This document shows positions 19,432 to 30,571 of a stretch of DNA of 64,000 nt, one piece after another. How positions within the stretch are numbered: position 1 is the first letter of the stretch; the number at the start of each line of letters is the position of its first letter. This DNA is from Tildeniella torsiva UHER 1998/13D. Lineage in GTDB: Bacteria > Cyanobacteriota > Cyanobacteriia > Phormidesmidales > Phormidesmidaceae. Location: positions 248,001-312,000 of the forward strand of contig JAHHIH010000003.1 in NCBI GenBank assembly GCA_019358835.1, in the 5' to 3' direction. Below the pieces are notes generated by a model, which ran no database searches, had not been told where the DNA came from, and was given only the letters and a program-made list of their open reading frames with translations. The position numbers were made by a program, and so were the translations under genes.

Positions 19432-22400
19432 GTGGATAGATTCTTTGCTCAATCGTGGCACTGCCCTATGGCCCAACTTCAGTCTCAACCCCAAATTGCA
19501 GATAGCTCTTTTTCCTTAAAAGAGCGGCGGCAGTGCGATCGCGCTACGCTGCTGCTGCTCATGGCTGATGCCGCTGAGCGCACCGCCTTTGAGCAACAGG
19601 TTACAATCGTCCCGATTCCCTATACCCTGATCGAGGCCGCTACACCGGCTCAAGCTCTGGCGCTATGGCTGACCAATCAGGTTGACTGGGCGATACTTGA
19701 CCTGGATTGGGCCGCAGGCAGCGGGCCGGCGTTTTTAAACGCTCTGGGTGAAGTTTGCCCGCAGCGCCCCATCCCAGTGGTGGTGCTGGTGGGCCCTGGC
19801 CGAGAGCGCGCCGCCCTGGAGGCGATGAAACTGGGTGCCGCTGACTATCTATTTAAAGCCGACCTCACCCCTGACGCCCTCAGGGCCAGGCTGTCGCTGA
19901 GACCCCAGCCTGAGCGACAGCGCCCCACGGCCCTAGATATGGCTCGCCAGCAGTACCAAAACCTGGTCGAAAACTCCCCCGATATTATTGAGCGGTTCGA
20001 TCGCAATTTGCGCCATCTCTACGTCAGCCCGGCGCTGACGGCCATTACCGGGGTGAGCACCGCTGACTTTTTAGGCAAAACCTGCCGCGAGGTCGGCCTC
20101 GACAGCACCATGGTCAACCACTGGGAAGCCGCTGCCGCCCTGGTACTGGCTACCGGCGAGAAACAGGCGATTGAGTTTACCACCCCAACCCTGAGCGGCG
20201 AGCGCCACTTTGAGATGGCGATCGTCCCCGAGTGGTCTGAGCAGGGCCAAGTCGAGTCGCTGCTGTGCATCTCGCGGGATATTAGCGATCGCGTGGCGAC
20301 CCAGCAAACCCAGCAGCGGCTGCTCACCGAGGCCCAGATGGCCCAGCGCGATGCCACGGCGGCGCGCGACAGCCTGGCCCACGTGTTTGACCGCATCAAC
20401 GACGGCATTATCGCCTTTGACCGCGACTCGCGCTGTGTGTACCTCAACCCCAGCGCCGAGCAAACCCTAGGGCGAACGGCGCTAGAGATCATCGGCAAAC
20501 ATATCTGGACTGAGTTCCCCGAGGCGGTAGACACCCCCGTCTACGAGGTCTACCACCGCGCCATTGAGCAGCAGCAGCCTGAATTTTTGGAATATTACTT
20601 TCCGCCCCTAGACGGCTGGTTTGAGGTGCGGCTCTACCCCGACAGCCACGGCATCACGATTTACTTTACGGATATTAGCGATCGCAAAACCGCCGCCGCC
20701 CAGCACCAGCAAACCGAGCAGCTGCGCCACGAACTCATCCTCCTAGAGCAGATTGTCGATTCAGTGCTGGCAGGCTACTGGGATTTTGACTTCCAGCACC
20801 AGACGGCTTACTACAGCCGCGGCCTCAAGGCCATGTTTGGCTACGCCGAAGACGAACTGCCCAACCGGCTCGATACCTGGCAGCAGATTGCCTTTGCCGA
20901 CGATATTCCCAAGGCGCTGGCTTCCCTCGATCGCCACGTGCAGAGTCGGGGCGAGGTGCAGCACTACGTTGAGGTGCGCTATCGCCACAAAAATGGTGCT
21001 ACCGTGTGGGTGCTTTGCGCCGGCCAGGTGATCGAGTGGGATGAGGCCGGTCAACCCCTGCGCATGGTGGGCTGCCACGTCGATATCACCCCCCTGAAGC
21101 AGGCCGAGGCGCAGCTGAGAAGAAACCAGGCCCATCTGCAAGCGGCTCAGCGCATCGGCAACCTGGGCAGCTGGGAATTTGAGCTGGCCACCGAGGGCAT
21201 CACTTGGTCAGACCAGGTCTACCGCCTTTTTGGCCTAGAGGTGGGGGCCAACCCCGCGAGCTTCGAAGCTTTACAAAGCTATTTTCACCCCGAGGATCGA
21301 GACCGCCACCGCCAGATTGTAGAGACAACGATTGCCACCCATCAGCCCTACGACGAAGAATTTTGCATTGTACGCGTCGATGGCAGTCTGGGCTACATCC
21401 ATGTCAAAGGCGAAGCCGTGGTCGATGGGGCCAATCGGCTCACCCATCTAACCGGCACGGTGCAAGACATCAGCGAACGCAAACAGGTCGAAGCCGAACG
21501 CCGCGCCCAGGAAGAGCAGGTGCAAAACCTGTCGCTGCGGCTGTCGCTGGCCCTGGAGTCGGGGTGCATTGGCACCTGGAGTTGGGATCTCCACCAGGCG
21601 ATCGCCTGGGATCAGCGCATGTACGAAATCTGGGGCTTCGAAAGCCTGGGCCGGGCCGCTGTCTTCGACGACTGGGCTACCCGCGTGCATCCCGACGATT
21701 GGCCCACCGTTGAGGCGGCCATTCACCAGGCCCTGCAAGACGAATTGCCTTTGGACGTCGAGTTTCGGTTTTACCGCCCTAGCGGCGAGCTGCGGTGGAT
21801 TCGGGCTGCGGCCCTAGTGCAGCGATCGCCCGCCGGAGCAGCCGTGGCCATGGTGGGCATCAACTACGATATTACCGAGCAGAAGCGGGCGACCGCCCAG
21901 ACTCAGAGTCTGTCGCTGCGGCTGTCGCTGGCCCTAGAGTCGGCCCACATCGGCACCTGGGAGCGGGACATGGGAACCGATACAGTGATCTGGGATCAGT
22001 GCTTGATCGACCTGTACGGGTTTGCCCAGCTGGGGCAGCAGGCCAACTACACCGACTGGCGGGCGCAGGTCTACACCGACGACATTCAGCGGGTTGAAAC
22101 CGCCCACCAGGCCCTAGTTGACCACGACATCTCCTACGACCTCGAGTTCCGCATCTGGCGAGGCGACGGCACCCTGGGCTGGATTAGATCTAGCGCCCTG
22201 GTGCGGCGCAACGCCCAGGGGCAGCCCCTGAGCGTTGTCGGCATCAACTACGACATTACCGACCAAAAGCAGGCCGAAGCCCATTTGCGGAACCTGTCCC
22301 TACGCTTAGATCTGGCTCTAGAGTCGGGGGGCATTGGCAGCTGGGAGATGGATCTCGCCACCCAGCAGCTGCATTGGGATCAGCGCATGTACGAGATCCT

Positions 22401-23397
22401 AGAACTTTCTCCAGACGACGGTGCCATGACGATGGCCGCCTGGCGCTGTACCGTCCACAGCGACGACATTGACGGCATCGATGCTGACTTTGAACGCATT
22501 CTCCAGCGATCTGCCCCATCAGTCCTGGAGTTTCGCGTTTATCGCAGTGATGGCGAACTGCGCTGGATCAGAGCCACCGCCCTGGTGCAACGGGACAACC
22601 AGGGCCAGCCCTGCCGCCTGATTGGCACCAACACCGACATCACCGAGGCCAAGCAGGCTGAAGAGCAACTACTGCGCACCACCGCCCAGCTCGAAGCCTC
22701 TAACCGCGAGCTAGAGGCCTTCGCCTACTCGGTCTCCCACGATTTGCGCGCCCCGCTGCGGGCGATCGACGGCTTCAGCCGGGCGCTAGTCGAAGACTAC
22801 GGCGACCAGTTTAGCGATGAAGGACGCGATTATTTCGATCGCATTCGTCACAACGTCAGCCGCATGGGGCGACTGATTGACGATCTGCTGCGGCTGTCGC
22901 GGGTGTCGCGCTCAGCTATCACCTACACCTCGCTCAACCTCAGCGCTCTGGTGCAAGAGCAGATAGATGAGCTGCGCCACGACGAGCCCGACCGGGCGGT
23001 GGCGGTGGCGATCGCGCCCGATCTCACTGTCACCGCCGACCCCACGCTGATGCGGGTGGCGATCGCCAACCTGGTGCAAAACGCCTGGAAGTTTACCGCC
23101 CACCACCCCAGCGCCCGCATTGAGTTTGGCATGGTTATTCAAGGAGGGGAGAGAATCTACTCCCTGCGCGACGATGGGGCTGGGTTTGATATGGCCTACG
23201 CCAACAAGCTATTTGGGGTGTTTCAGCGGCTGCACAACACCGACGAGTTTCCGGGCACTGGCATTGGCCTGGCCACGGTGCAGCGGGCCATTCACCGCCA
23301 GGGCGGGCGGGTGTGGGCCGAGGCCGCCCTAGAGCAGGGAGCTACCTTTTACTTCACCCTGCCCTCGGGTTCCACAGGGCCAGAGGGGTCGCCATGA
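19432..23397 (+). CDS. Multi-PAS sensor histidine kinase with N-terminal pseudo-receiver
   Basis: This 1321-residue cytoplasmic kinase has a receiver-like domain at about 35-150 ([10 protein letters not shown] supplies the acceptor-side Asp), then about seven PAS/PAC modules. The last three, beginning near residues 697, 823 and 953, share a near-identical opening ([15 protein letters not shown]), indicating internal duplication. HisKA follows with [16 protein letters not shown] (His about 1103), then an ATPase domain with N, G1 (DDGAGFDM) and G2 (GTGIGLATV) boxes. The start is a GTG; ATG at 19468 is an alternative. The stop overlaps the next gene by four bases, so its partners are the two following genes. 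Confidence 0.94.
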   Translation: MDRFFAQSWHCPMAQLQSQPQIADSSFSLKERRQCDRATLLLLMADAAERTAFEQQVTIVPIPYTLIEAATPAQALALWLTNQVDWAILDLDWAAGSGPAFLNALGEVCPQRPIPVVVLVGPGRERAALEAMKLGAADYLFKADLTPDALRARLSLRPQPERQRPTALDMARQQYQNLVENSPDIIERFDRNLRHLYVSPALTAITGVSTADFLGKTCREVGLDSTMVNHWEAAAALVLATGEKQAIEFTTPTLSGERHFEMAIVPEWSEQGQVESLLCISRDISDRVATQQTQQRLLTEAQMAQRDATAARDSLAHVFDRINDGIIAFDRDSRCVYLNPSAEQTLGRTALEIIGKHIWTEFPEAVDTPVYEVYHRAIEQQQPEFLEYYFPPLDGWFEVRLYPDSHGITIYFTDISDRKTAAAQHQQTEQLRHELILLEQIVDSVLAGYWDFDFQHQTAYYSRGLKAMFGYAEDELPNRLDTWQQIAFADDIPKALASLDRHVQSRGEVQHYVEVRYRHKNGATVWVLCAGQVIEWDEAGQPLRMVGCHVDITPLKQAEAQLRRNQAHLQAAQRIGNLGSWEFELATEGITWSDQVYRLFGLEVGANPASFEALQSYFHPEDRDRHRQIVETTIATHQPYDEEFCIVRVDGSLGYIHVKGEAVVDGANRLTHLTGTVQDISERKQVEAERRAQEEQVQNLSLRLSLALESGCIGTWSWDLHQAIAWDQRMYEIWGFESLGRAAVFDDWATRVHPDDWPTVEAAIHQALQDELPLDVEFRFYRPSGELRWIRAAALVQRSPAGAAVAMVGINYDITEQKRATAQTQSLSLRLSLALESAHIGTWERDMGTDTVIWDQCLIDLYGFAQLGQQANYTDWRAQVYTDDIQRVETAHQALVDHDISYDLEFRIWRGDGTLGWIRSSALVRRNAQGQPLSVVGINYDITDQKQAEAHLRNLSLRLDLALESGGIGSWEMDLATQQLHWDQRMYEILELSPDDGAMTMAAWRCTVHSDDIDGIDADFERILQRSAPSVLEFRVYRSDGELRWIRATALVQRDNQGQPCRLIGTNTDITEAKQAEEQLLRTTAQLEASNRELEAFAYSVSHDLRAPLRAIDGFSRALVEDYGDQFSDEGRDYFDRIRHNVSRMGRLIDDLLRLSRVSRSAITYTSLNLSALVQEQIDELRHDEPDRAVAVAIAPDLTVTADPTLMRVAIANLVQNAWKFTAHHPSARIEFGMVIQGGERIYSLRDDGAGFDMAYANKLFGVFQRLHNTDEFPGTGIGLATVQRAIHRQGGRVWAEAALEQGATFYFTLPSGSTGPEGSP

Positions 23398-23816
23398 CGG
23401 CACTGCGCTCCATTTTGCTGGTCGAAGACAACCCCGACGATGAGCGACTCACCCTGCGCGCCCTGCGCCGGGGCAACCTGGCTAACCCAGTGGTGGTGAC
23501 CCGCAACGGCGAAGAGGCCCTGCGGCAGGTGTTTGGCCCCGACCCCCTGCCCTGCGTGGTGCTGCTCGATCTCAAGCTGCCTAAGGTCGATGGGCTAGAG
23601 GTGCTGCGGCAGATTCGCGCCAGCGATCGCACCCGCCTGCTGCCGGTTGTCATGCTCACCTCGTCCAGTGAAGACCGCGATATTATTGAAAGCTACAGCC
23701 TGGGGGCCAACAGCTACGTGCGCAAGCCCGTAAACATCGACGAATTTACTGAGGCCGTGCGCCAGCTCGGTCTCTATTGGGCATTGATAAGTGAGCTGCC
23801 TCCCACGTTGCCATGA
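23394..23816 (+). CDS. Single-domain response regulator, Rcp1-like
   Basis: This 140-residue stand-alone receiver starts at the ATG overlapping the kinase stop (ATGA). [20 protein letters not shown] provides the acidic pocket, [12 protein letters not shown] the phospho-acceptor Asp, [10 protein letters not shown] the Thr/Ser switch, and [10 protein letters not shown] the conserved Lys. The NPDDE opening and the PVNIDEF end are typical of Rcp-type receivers paired with phytochrome-like or multi-PAS kinases. It has no output domain and presumably relays phosphate or binds the kinase. Its stop overlaps the next start by four bases. Confidence 0.95.
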   Translation: MTALRSILLVEDNPDDERLTLRALRRGNLANPVVVTRNGEEALRQVFGPDPLPCVVLLDLKLPKVDGLEVLRQIRASDRTRLLPVVMLTSSSEDRDIIESYSLGANSYVRKPVNIDEFTEAVRQLGLYWALISELPPTLP

Positions 23817-25960
23817 CTGTTGCTGAACCCCTTAGGGCGCTGATTGTAGAAGACTCTGAGGACGACCTGCTGCTGCTGCTGCGAGAGCTGCGCCGGGCCG
23901 GGTTTGCCCCCACCTGGGTACAGGTACAAACGGCGGACGACTTTCGCGCGGCCCTCGATGGGGAGGAATGGGATGTGGTGCTGTCAGACTACCAAATGCC
24001 CCACTTTAGTGCTCCCGCTGCCCTCGATCTTCTCCAGCAGCATGCTTGCGACCTGCCGTTTATCGTTGTTTCTGGCACCGTTGGGGAGGCCACCGCCGTC
24101 GATATGATGCGAGCCGGTGCCCACGACTACGTGATGAAAGACAACCTCTCGCGCCTGGCCGAGGCGGTGCGCCGCGAGGTGCGCGAGGCCCACAGTCGCC
24201 GCGATCGCCGGGCGGCTATGGCCGAGCTCGATCGCACCCGAGAACTGCTGCATCTGGCCATCGATGGCTCTGGCATTGGCATTTGGGATTGGCAGGTGCA
24301 AACCGGCGAGGTCTGGGCCAGCGATCGCTGTGCGGCCCTAATTGGCTATGCCCCCGGCGACCTTGCCCCGGCCCGCATCGATACCTGGCAGCGATTTGTG
24401 CACCCCGACGACTGGAGCCGCAAAAAAGTGGCGCTCCAGCGCCATTTTGAGGGCGAAACCCCCAGCTACGACTGCGAGTTTCGCCTGCGCCACCGCCAGG
24501 GTCACTGGGTCTGGGTACTCGACCGGGGCAAAGTGGTGGAGTGGGACAATACCTATCGCCCCCTGCGCATGAGCGGCACCTACACCGACATTACCGAGCG
24601 CCGTATGGCCGAGGCCGAGCACCGTCGGGTCGCCGACCAGATGTTGTTCAACAGCCTCCACGATGCCCTCACCCAGCTGCCCAACCGCAACTTTCTGATG
24701 CAGCGGCTCGACCTAGCCCTTCAGCGCTGCCGTCGCGGCAGCCTGCGCCAGTTTGCGGTCTTGTTCCTCGATTTAGACCATTTCAAAGTGATTAACGACA
24801 GTCTCGGCCACCTGGCCGGGGATGAGGTGCTGGTGGTGGTGGCCCAAAAGCTGCGATCGCTGATTCGCACCGCCGACCTGGCCGCCCGCCTGGGAGGCGA
24901 CGAATTTGTGCTGCTGCTCGAAGACATCGACACCCTGCAAGAGCCCGCGCGCATTGCCGAGCGGCTGCTGCAAGAGCTGCAAGAACCCCTGGCGGTGGGC
25001 GGGCGCAACGTATTTCTCAACGCCAGCATTGGCCTGGTCATGGGAGATGGCGCTTACCATACCCCCTCCGAACCCCTGCGCGATGCCGACATTGCCATGT
25101 ATCGGGCCAAGGCCCAGGGGCGGGGGCGCTACGTGGTGTTCAACGAGGCTATGCACCTGCAAGCCCTCCAGCGGCTCCAGCTCGAACAGGAGCTCCGCGA
25201 CGCCATCGATCGGGGGGAGCTGATGCTCTACTACCAGCCCATCCTTCACCTAGAGAGTAAGGAAATCTCGGGGTTTGAGGCGCTGGTGCGGTGGCAGCAC
25301 CCCGATCGCGGCTTCATTTCCCCAGACAGTTTTATTCCCATCGCCGAAGAAACCGGGCTGATCGTTCCCCTCGATCGCTGGGTCTTGGCCCAGGCCACCC
25401 AGCAGCTGGCCCTGTGGCACCAGCGCTACCCCCACTGCGCCGAACTGACGGTGAGCATTAATTTTTCGGTCAAGGATCTGCTGCGCAGCGATCTGCTCAA
25501 CGAGCTCACCCGCATCCTGGCCCAAACCGGTCTCCAGGGCCGCCACCTCAACCTCGAAATTACCGAGGGCACCCTAATCGAAGACATTCAGGCGATGGTC
25601 ACCATTCTGCAGCAGCTCAAACACCACGGCTTTACCGTCACCATCGACGACTTTGGCACCGGCTATTCATCCCTCAGCTACCTGCACCAGCTGCCCGTCG
25701 ATGCCCTCAAAATCGACCGCTCCTTCGTCATGGCCATGGAGGCCAGCCACCGCAATTCCGACATTGTGGAGACCATCATTACGTTGAGCAATCGCCTGGG
25801 GCTGGCCGCGATCGCCGAAGGGGTCGAGACCCAGGCCCAGCTCTGTCACCTGCACCGCCTGGGCTGCGAACTGGGCCAGGGCTACTGGTTTGCCAGACCC
25901 CTTCCCGCCGCTGACGCTGAGACCCTGCTGATGCTGGCCAGCACCCCTACGTCTCACTAG
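23813..25960 (+). CDS. Receiver-PAS-GGDEF-EAL c-di-GMP signalling protein
   Basis: This 715-residue protein has a receiver at about 5-120 (VVLSDYQMP, phospho-Asp), PAS/PAC at about 145-265, GGDEF at about 280-440 and EAL at about 455-705. The cyclase motif is intact ([14 protein letters not shown]) with an RxxD product-inhibition site five residues before it (RTAD). The EAL half has [11 protein letters not shown] and the loop [14 protein letters not shown], so both cyclase and phosphodiesterase activities are possible. The ATGA overlap with the receiver gene indicates translational coupling. It is the probable output of the operon. Confidence 0.95.
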   Translation: MTVAEPLRALIVEDSEDDLLLLLRELRRAGFAPTWVQVQTADDFRAALDGEEWDVVLSDYQMPHFSAPAALDLLQQHACDLPFIVVSGTVGEATAVDMMRAGAHDYVMKDNLSRLAEAVRREVREAHSRRDRRAAMAELDRTRELLHLAIDGSGIGIWDWQVQTGEVWASDRCAALIGYAPGDLAPARIDTWQRFVHPDDWSRKKVALQRHFEGETPSYDCEFRLRHRQGHWVWVLDRGKVVEWDNTYRPLRMSGTYTDITERRMAEAEHRRVADQMLFNSLHDALTQLPNRNFLMQRLDLALQRCRRGSLRQFAVLFLDLDHFKVINDSLGHLAGDEVLVVVAQKLRSLIRTADLAARLGGDEFVLLLEDIDTLQEPARIAERLLQELQEPLAVGGRNVFLNASIGLVMGDGAYHTPSEPLRDADIAMYRAKAQGRGRYVVFNEAMHLQALQRLQLEQELRDAIDRGELMLYYQPILHLESKEISGFEALVRWQHPDRGFISPDSFIPIAEETGLIVPLDRWVLAQATQQLALWHQRYPHCAELTVSINFSVKDLLRSDLLNELTRILAQTGLQGRHLNLEITEGTLIEDIQAMVTILQQLKHHGFTVTIDDFGTGYSSLSYLHQLPVDALKIDRSFVMAMEASHRNSDIVETIITLSNRLGLAAIAEGVETQAQLCHLHRLGCELGQGYWFARPLPAADAETLLMLASTPTSH

Positions 25961-25974
25961 CCTGGCCCTGGCCT

Positions 25975-26319
25975 TTACTCGGGAAAGAAAAAGTCCGTGG
26001 GCTCTTCGTCTTCCTCGGCGGCAATGTAGCTGCGATAGTACTCCTCTAGCTCCGCCGCACCAATGGAGCGCTCCGACGGATTCTCAAAAAACGTCTTCAC
26101 CTTGAGGTAGCGCCGCAGCCCCTCGGCCCCGGCGTCGTGCTGGGTAGCGGCCTTAAAGTCGTCGGGGAAGGTGTCGCTGATTTGCAGCCACGCCTCCTCT
26201 AAAACATCCTCCACGTCTTCGTTGGGGGCGCTCTCAATTAATGCCTCTAGCCCATCGAGAATGTCAATCAGCTTGAGAATCTCTGGAATTTTCTCCGAAT
26301 CAGACATTGAGCCGTGCAT
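25975..26319 (-). CDS. Conserved-looking acidic protein of unknown function
   Basis: This 114-residue, strongly acidic, helical protein (DILDGLEALIESAPNEDVED, then EEYYRSYIAAEEDEEP, ending TDFFFPE) is not one I can assign to a named family. It has no signal peptide or membrane segment. MSDSEK at codon 5 (26307) is an alternative start. It converges on the c-di-GMP gene with only 14 bp between stops. Codon composition matches the GC-rich neighbours, which supports it being real. Confidence 0.7.
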   Translation of the reverse strand: MHGSMSDSEKIPEILKLIDILDGLEALIESAPNEDVEDVLEEAWLQISDTFPDDFKAATQHDAGAEGLRRYLKVKTFFENPSERSIGAAELEEYYRSYIAAEEDEEPTDFFFPE

Positions 26320-26453
26320 GGATAGCGCTAAACAACCGCGAATGCTTAGGAAAATCTTAGTGGAGTATGGGCCAGATTGATCGCCCCCAGGCGGGAGAAT
26401 CTACCGCTAGCAGCCAGATCCCGCCTGAAGCACAGCACCGTCGAGGGCTCTCC

Positions 26454-28433
26454 CTAAGGCATGGTCATGCCGCCCTGGGGCTCTAGGGCGGCGCGCCACT
26501 CGCGCAGGCGCAGCTGGGCTTGGGCGTAGGCTTCGGTTTGGGCGGGCACGGCCTCGGCCAGGGCGATCGCCCGACTGGGGTTGGTTACGGCTTCGGTTTC
26601 GGCCAGGCGCAGAATGTCCCAGCTCCAGCGGGTGAGGGCCTGGGTGGCTTCGGCCCGCTGGGGGCTGCTCTCGGGCACCTGCTGAGCCAGCCGTACCGCA
26701 TCCACTAGGGCACCGACGGTACCCAGCTGAGCGGCCTGGTAGGCCTGCTGCAACAGCTGCTGCCCCTGAAGCTGGCCCCGCCAGGTTTGAATGTTGGCCT
26801 GGGCATCGCCATGCAGAGCGCGGCCCGAGCCAATGCGCGAGGCTACCGCTACGGCTTCAGCTAATCGGCCCTGGGCAGCGAGCTGGCGGGCCTGGGCCAG
26901 GAGCGGGCCATCTTCGGCCCGCTGGAGGTCGGCCCGCCACTGGCTGATCTCTCCCTGGGCTTCGTCGTAGAGGGCGCGGCCCGAGCCGATCTGGCGGGCG
27001 GTGGCGATCGCCCCAGCCAGATCTCCCACCTGGGCCTGCTGCTGCGCCTGGCTGAGAATGGGGCGATCCTCGGTGGTTTCAATCTGGCTCCGCCAGCGGC
27101 CAATTTGAGCTTCGGTGTCATCCCAGGCCGGGTTGGCGCGGGAGACTTTTTGGGCCTCAATGATGGCGGCTTGGAGGTCGGCGATGGTGCCCGGCAAGGC
27201 CACCTGCCGAGCCCACTCCAGCTGCGATCGCCCCTCCACTTCTTCTTGCCAGCGGCGCATCAGGCCCTGGGCCTTGCCGTAGAGGGGGCGATCGGCCCCA
27301 ATGCTCTGGAGCCGCACGATCGCGCCCTCTAGGCCACTAATGCCGCCCTGCCACGACAGCTGGGTAGCGTCAATCAGGGTGCGCATATCGGCAATTTCGG
27401 CCCCCATGCTCAGCGCCGCCGGAATTGCCTCCAGCATTTGCCCCGCCGCCTCGGCGTCGCGGCGCTCCAGGGCCGATTCAGCCATATCCAGCAGATCGCG
27501 GCCAAACTGCCGAATTACGGTCTGGGCCTCGGCGTAGACGGGGCTCTGAGTGGGGATGCCCTGGGCGATCGCCAGAGCCTCCTGCATCCCTTTGAGCGTG
27601 CCCTGCCGGGCTAGCTCTTTGGCCTTGCCCAGCTTGTTGAGGTCTTCGCGGGCGGCGGTGATTTTGGCGGTCAGCTCATCGTACTTAGTGGTTTTCCAAT
27701 AGGTGTTGTCTACATCCAGCAGCTGAATGGCCTTGGCAAAGGCATCCTGAAAGGCCAGCGCTTTGAGGTCGGTCTCGGCAGCCTGATAGATAGTTTCGGC
27801 GTCTTTCCAGATCTGGTTCCAGTCGCTAACCTGCTGACTGACCAACTGAGCAGCAGCGGTGTGGTTGGGAATGCGCTGGGCGATCGCGATCGCCTCTGCC
27901 AAATCCCCCGACTGAAACGTGGTCTCGGCCAGCGCCAGAATCTTTTCTGACCAGTCTTCAATGCGCAGATCGATCTCGCCTCGTAAGGGGTGATCGGTGG
28001 GTAAAGACTCTAGCAGGGCGATCGCGTCTAAATAGCCCTCTACCGTCGCCTGCTCGGCGTAGGCCTCGGCGCACTGCAATCGGGTGGTGGCCGAAGCCGT
28101 GGGCCAAAAAATCGCCCGACAGTTGGGCAGGTTAGGAATCCGAAACAGGCTGATGGCCGACATCACCCCGACCCCAGACACCACCACCAAGACGCCCACC
28201 GACCAGACCGGCCAGGTTTTGGCCAACCGCTGCACCACCACCTGCCGTAGCGGACGCCGAACCGGAACCGGCACCTCAGCATCGCCCCGCTGCCGCAGTT
28301 CAGCCAGGGGATCGTAGCGGGGCAGCCCTGAATCGCGGACGGGCAGCCCTGGGGGCAGCGGCACAGGACGAACAGACCCAGGGGCCTGCCCTGGATAAAT
28401 CGGTCGCTCAGAGGTGTCTTGGTCTGAAGCCAT
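26454..28433 (-). CDS. Large single-pass membrane protein with repeated helical modules
   Basis: This 659-residue protein has a Pro-rich cytoplasmic-type N-terminus (1-70), one membrane helix at about 75-100 (VWSVGVLVVVSGVGVMSAIS), then about 550 residues of repeated helical modules. Repeats include the phrase AIAxAxxIPxxxxxYxEAQ (AIAIAQRIP, ALAIAQGIP, AIATARQIGSGRALYDEAQG, AVAVASRIGSGRALHGDAQA) and a recurring W-R/Q block. It resembles TPR-like or coiled-coil solenoids seen in cyanobacterial proteins of unknown function. The gene at 31446-33359 has the same overall plan. No catalytic motif is visible. Confidence 0.85.
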   Translation of the reverse strand: MASDQDTSERPIYPGQAPGSVRPVPLPPGLPVRDSGLPRYDPLAELRQRGDAEVPVPVRRPLRQVVVQRLAKTWPVWSVGVLVVVSGVGVMSAISLFRIPNLPNCRAIFWPTASATTRLQCAEAYAEQATVEGYLDAIALLESLPTDHPLRGEIDLRIEDWSEKILALAETTFQSGDLAEAIAIAQRIPNHTAAAQLVSQQVSDWNQIWKDAETIYQAAETDLKALAFQDAFAKAIQLLDVDNTYWKTTKYDELTAKITAAREDLNKLGKAKELARQGTLKGMQEALAIAQGIPTQSPVYAEAQTVIRQFGRDLLDMAESALERRDAEAAGQMLEAIPAALSMGAEIADMRTLIDATQLSWQGGISGLEGAIVRLQSIGADRPLYGKAQGLMRRWQEEVEGRSQLEWARQVALPGTIADLQAAIIEAQKVSRANPAWDDTEAQIGRWRSQIETTEDRPILSQAQQQAQVGDLAGAIATARQIGSGRALYDEAQGEISQWRADLQRAEDGPLLAQARQLAAQGRLAEAVAVASRIGSGRALHGDAQANIQTWRGQLQGQQLLQQAYQAAQLGTVGALVDAVRLAQQVPESSPQRAEATQALTRWSWDILRLAETEAVTNPSRAIALAEAVPAQTEAYAQAQLRLREWRAALEPQGGMTMP

Positions 28434-28544
28434 GCCCGCTTCCTGAGAGTGGCTCGCTGCTAGTCAAGGGGACGATAGCTCGCCCAGCTAGAGGCGCAGG
28501 GAAAGTCAGCCCTAGTATAGCCAGGTCTTGAATAAACGCAAGAT

Positions 28545-28937
28545 CTAGCCGCCCACCTGATCTTTGTACTCCTCGGCGGTCAGGGCGTCGTCGAGGTCAT
28601 CGAGGTCGGTGGCCCTGATTTTAACCAGCCAGCCGTCGCCGTAGGGGTCATCGCCAATCTGCTCCGGCGCTTCAATTAGCGCTTCATTGCGCTCTAGCAC
28701 CTCGCCAGAGACCGGCGATTTCAGTTCCTCTACCGCCTTGACCGACTCCACCGTGCCAAACTTTTCGCCCTTTTCGAGACTGTCACCGATCTCGGGCAGT
28801 TCTAAGAAGACGATGTCCCCCAGCTGGTCAATGGCAAAGGCGGTAATGCCCACAGTGACAATGCCCTCGTCGTCATCAGTGCGGGCATATTCGTGGCTGT
28901 CGAGATATTTCAGGGTTTCGGGATATTCAAATGCCAT
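28545..28937 (-). CDS. gcvH: Glycine cleavage system H protein
   Basis: This 130-residue lipoyl carrier of the glycine cleavage complex shuttles the aminomethyl group from the P protein to the T protein during photorespiratory glycine breakdown. The barrel is recognised by [20 protein letters not shown] and [16 protein letters not shown], and the lipoylated Lys is K67 in [14 protein letters not shown]. Length is standard. It lies downstream of gcvT on the same strand, separated by a C/G-rich repeat spacer; gcvP is not in the window. Confidence 0.97.
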   Translation of the reverse strand: MAFEYPETLKYLDSHEYARTDDDEGIVTVGITAFAIDQLGDIVFLELPEIGDSLEKGEKFGTVESVKAVEELKSPVSGEVLERNEALIEAPEQIGDDPYGDGWLVKIRATDLDDLDDALTAEEYKDQVGG

Positions 28938-29047
28938 GGCGTAACCTCACATCGCCCCAGGGAAAGTAGTTTGTCGCGCAGCCGTCGTACAGATTGAATG
29001 GAATCCAGTGCCAGTGTGCCATGAGACGGCGGTTTTGGCGCAGGGAA

Positions 29048-29129
29048 TGGGGAGTAGGGGGTGGGGAGTAGGGGGTAGGGAGTATTTGACTGCCTCACCC
29101 CTCACCCCTCACCCCTCACCCCTCATCCC
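29048..29129. repeat. Heptameric short tandem repeats between gcvT and gcvH
   Basis: Four exact copies of TCACCCC (29095-29122) are followed by one degenerate copy (TCATCCC). Immediately to the left lies a G-rich block of GGGGAGTAGGGGGT-like units (29048-29083). The two blocks are roughly complementary in composition and can pair. Heptameric repeats of this kind are well known in cyanobacteria. The gcvT stop codon lies within the last repeat copies. Confidence 0.85.
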
Positions 29130-30232
29130 GCTCGATAAAAAGGCCGCTTCACCACCGTCGCTCCTTGGGGTTCACCGCGCACCTCGACCTCAAGGGCCTG
29201 ACCCACCTTGGCCAGGGGAGCGGCGACGTAGGCCAGGCCAATGGGGATATTCAGCGTGGGGGCTAGGGTGCCGCTGGTGACGGTGCCGACGCGATCGCCC
29301 TGATACAGCACCGGGTAGTCGTGGCGGGCGATATGGCGACCATCCATGGCCAGGCCCACCAGGCGGCGGCTGACCCCCTCGGCCTTTTGCTGCTCAAGCA
29401 CCGATCGCCCCACAAAATCCCCCTTTTCTTCTAGGTGTACGAGCCAGCCCAGGCCAGCCTCTAGGGGGCTGGTGGTGTCGTCTATGTCTTGGCCGTAGAG
29501 GGCCATGGCGGCCTCCAGGCGCAGGGTGTCGCGGGCTCCGAGGCCGCAGGGGGCGGCCCCGGCCTCGGTCAGGGTCTGCCACAGGGCCAGGGCGGTGTCG
29601 GGGTCAGTCATAATTTCAAAGCCGTCTTCGCCGGTATAGCCGGTGCGGGCGACCCAGGCGAGCTGCCCCAGCAGGGCGGTGTCGCGGTGGGCAAAGCGGC
29701 CCAGGGCGCTCAAATCGAGAACGGTGTGGGGCTGGAGGAGGGTAGCGGCGGCGGGGCCTTGGAGGGAGATTAGGGCGCGATCGCGCGATTCATCCACCAG
29801 CTCTATCCCCTTACCTTCCAGATGCTCTAGCAGCCAGGCTTTGTCTTTGTCGGTCGTAGCGGCATTGACAATTAGCGCCACCGTCTCTGAACCCATCCCT
29901 GAGCTACTAGAGCGCGGCGACTTGAGGTAAACGATCAAATCGTCGATAATACCGCCCTTGGGGTTAAGCAGCACGGTGTACTGGGCCTGGCCCTGAGTGA
30001 GTCGATCTAGGTTAGAGGGCACCAGGGTTTGCAGGGCCGCTATCACCCCCGGCCCCCGCAGCTCAAATTTGCCCATGTGGGAGATATCAAACAGCCCGGC
30101 CCGCTGCCGCACCGCCTGGTGCTCTTGCTTAATGCCGCCAAACTGCACAGGCATCGACCAGCCCGCAAACTCAGTCATGCGCGCCTGTTGATCGACGCAG
30201 GCAGAATAGAGAGGCGTTTGCAATAATGTCAT
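29123..30232 (-). CDS. gcvT: Glycine cleavage system T protein (aminomethyltransferase)
   Basis: This protein of about 369 residues transfers the methylene group from H-protein-bound aminomethyl to tetrahydrofolate, releasing ammonia. Signature stretches are MTEFAGWSMPVQFGGIKQEH, FDISHMGKFELRG, VLLNPKGGIIDDLIVYL (containing the catalytic Asp region) and RTGYTGEDGFEI, plus the C-terminal barrel ending TVVKRPFYRAG. The start at 30232 (MTLLQTPLYSACVDQQ) matches family N-termini better than the upstream in-frame ATG at 30253. It forms a probable unit with gcvH. Confidence 0.96.
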   Translation of the reverse strand: MTLLQTPLYSACVDQQARMTEFAGWSMPVQFGGIKQEHQAVRQRAGLFDISHMGKFELRGPGVIAALQTLVPSNLDRLTQGQAQYTVLLNPKGGIIDDLIVYLKSPRSSSSGMGSETVALIVNAATTDKDKAWLLEHLEGKGIELVDESRDRALISLQGPAAATLLQPHTVLDLSALGRFAHRDTALLGQLAWVARTGYTGEDGFEIMTDPDTALALWQTLTEAGAAPCGLGARDTLRLEAAMALYGQDIDDTTSPLEAGLGWLVHLEEKGDFVGRSVLEQQKAEGVSRRLVGLAMDGRHIARHDYPVLYQGDRVGTVTSGTLAPTLNIPIGLAYVAAPLAKVGQALEVEVRGEPQGATVVKRPFYRAG

Positions 30233-30571
30233 GGGGGGGAACTCTAAGGCCATTCAGAGTGTACTGAGAAAACCTCTGTCTGATTAAGGCTTTATACCCT
30301 TGCCGCCCCAGCTTCTTTTGGTAAAGGTTAAAGGTCTGTGGTTACAAAATGTTGCCCTGCCGTTGTGCGCAGTGGGCCCTGACCCGAGCGGTAAGCCCAA
30401 CTACCCACCGCAGGTAAGCCATCGCCAGACCGGTTAGGACATTCTGCACAATCCCTTGAAGCGAGGGCTATACGCCAGGGCGCTGCCCCAGTTTTTGCCC
30501 ATGGTAGTGATTTGTGTCCTAAGCGCAGTGGCCAACGCTAAATAACGCCTGTTCCCTTAATTGTGTTTCCC
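30233..30571. promoter_or_regulatory. Divergent intergenic region between gcvT and the ethylene-receptor-like cyclase
   Basis: About 340 bp without a gene separates two divergent starts and must hold both promoters. No glycine riboswitch core, clear -10/-35 pair or long hairpin was recognised. Confidence 0.4.

Noticed and set aside
30233-30571. Glycine riboswitch upstream of gcvT
   Set aside because: No tandem aptamer core or conserved glycine-riboswitch motifs could be found on the minus strand.
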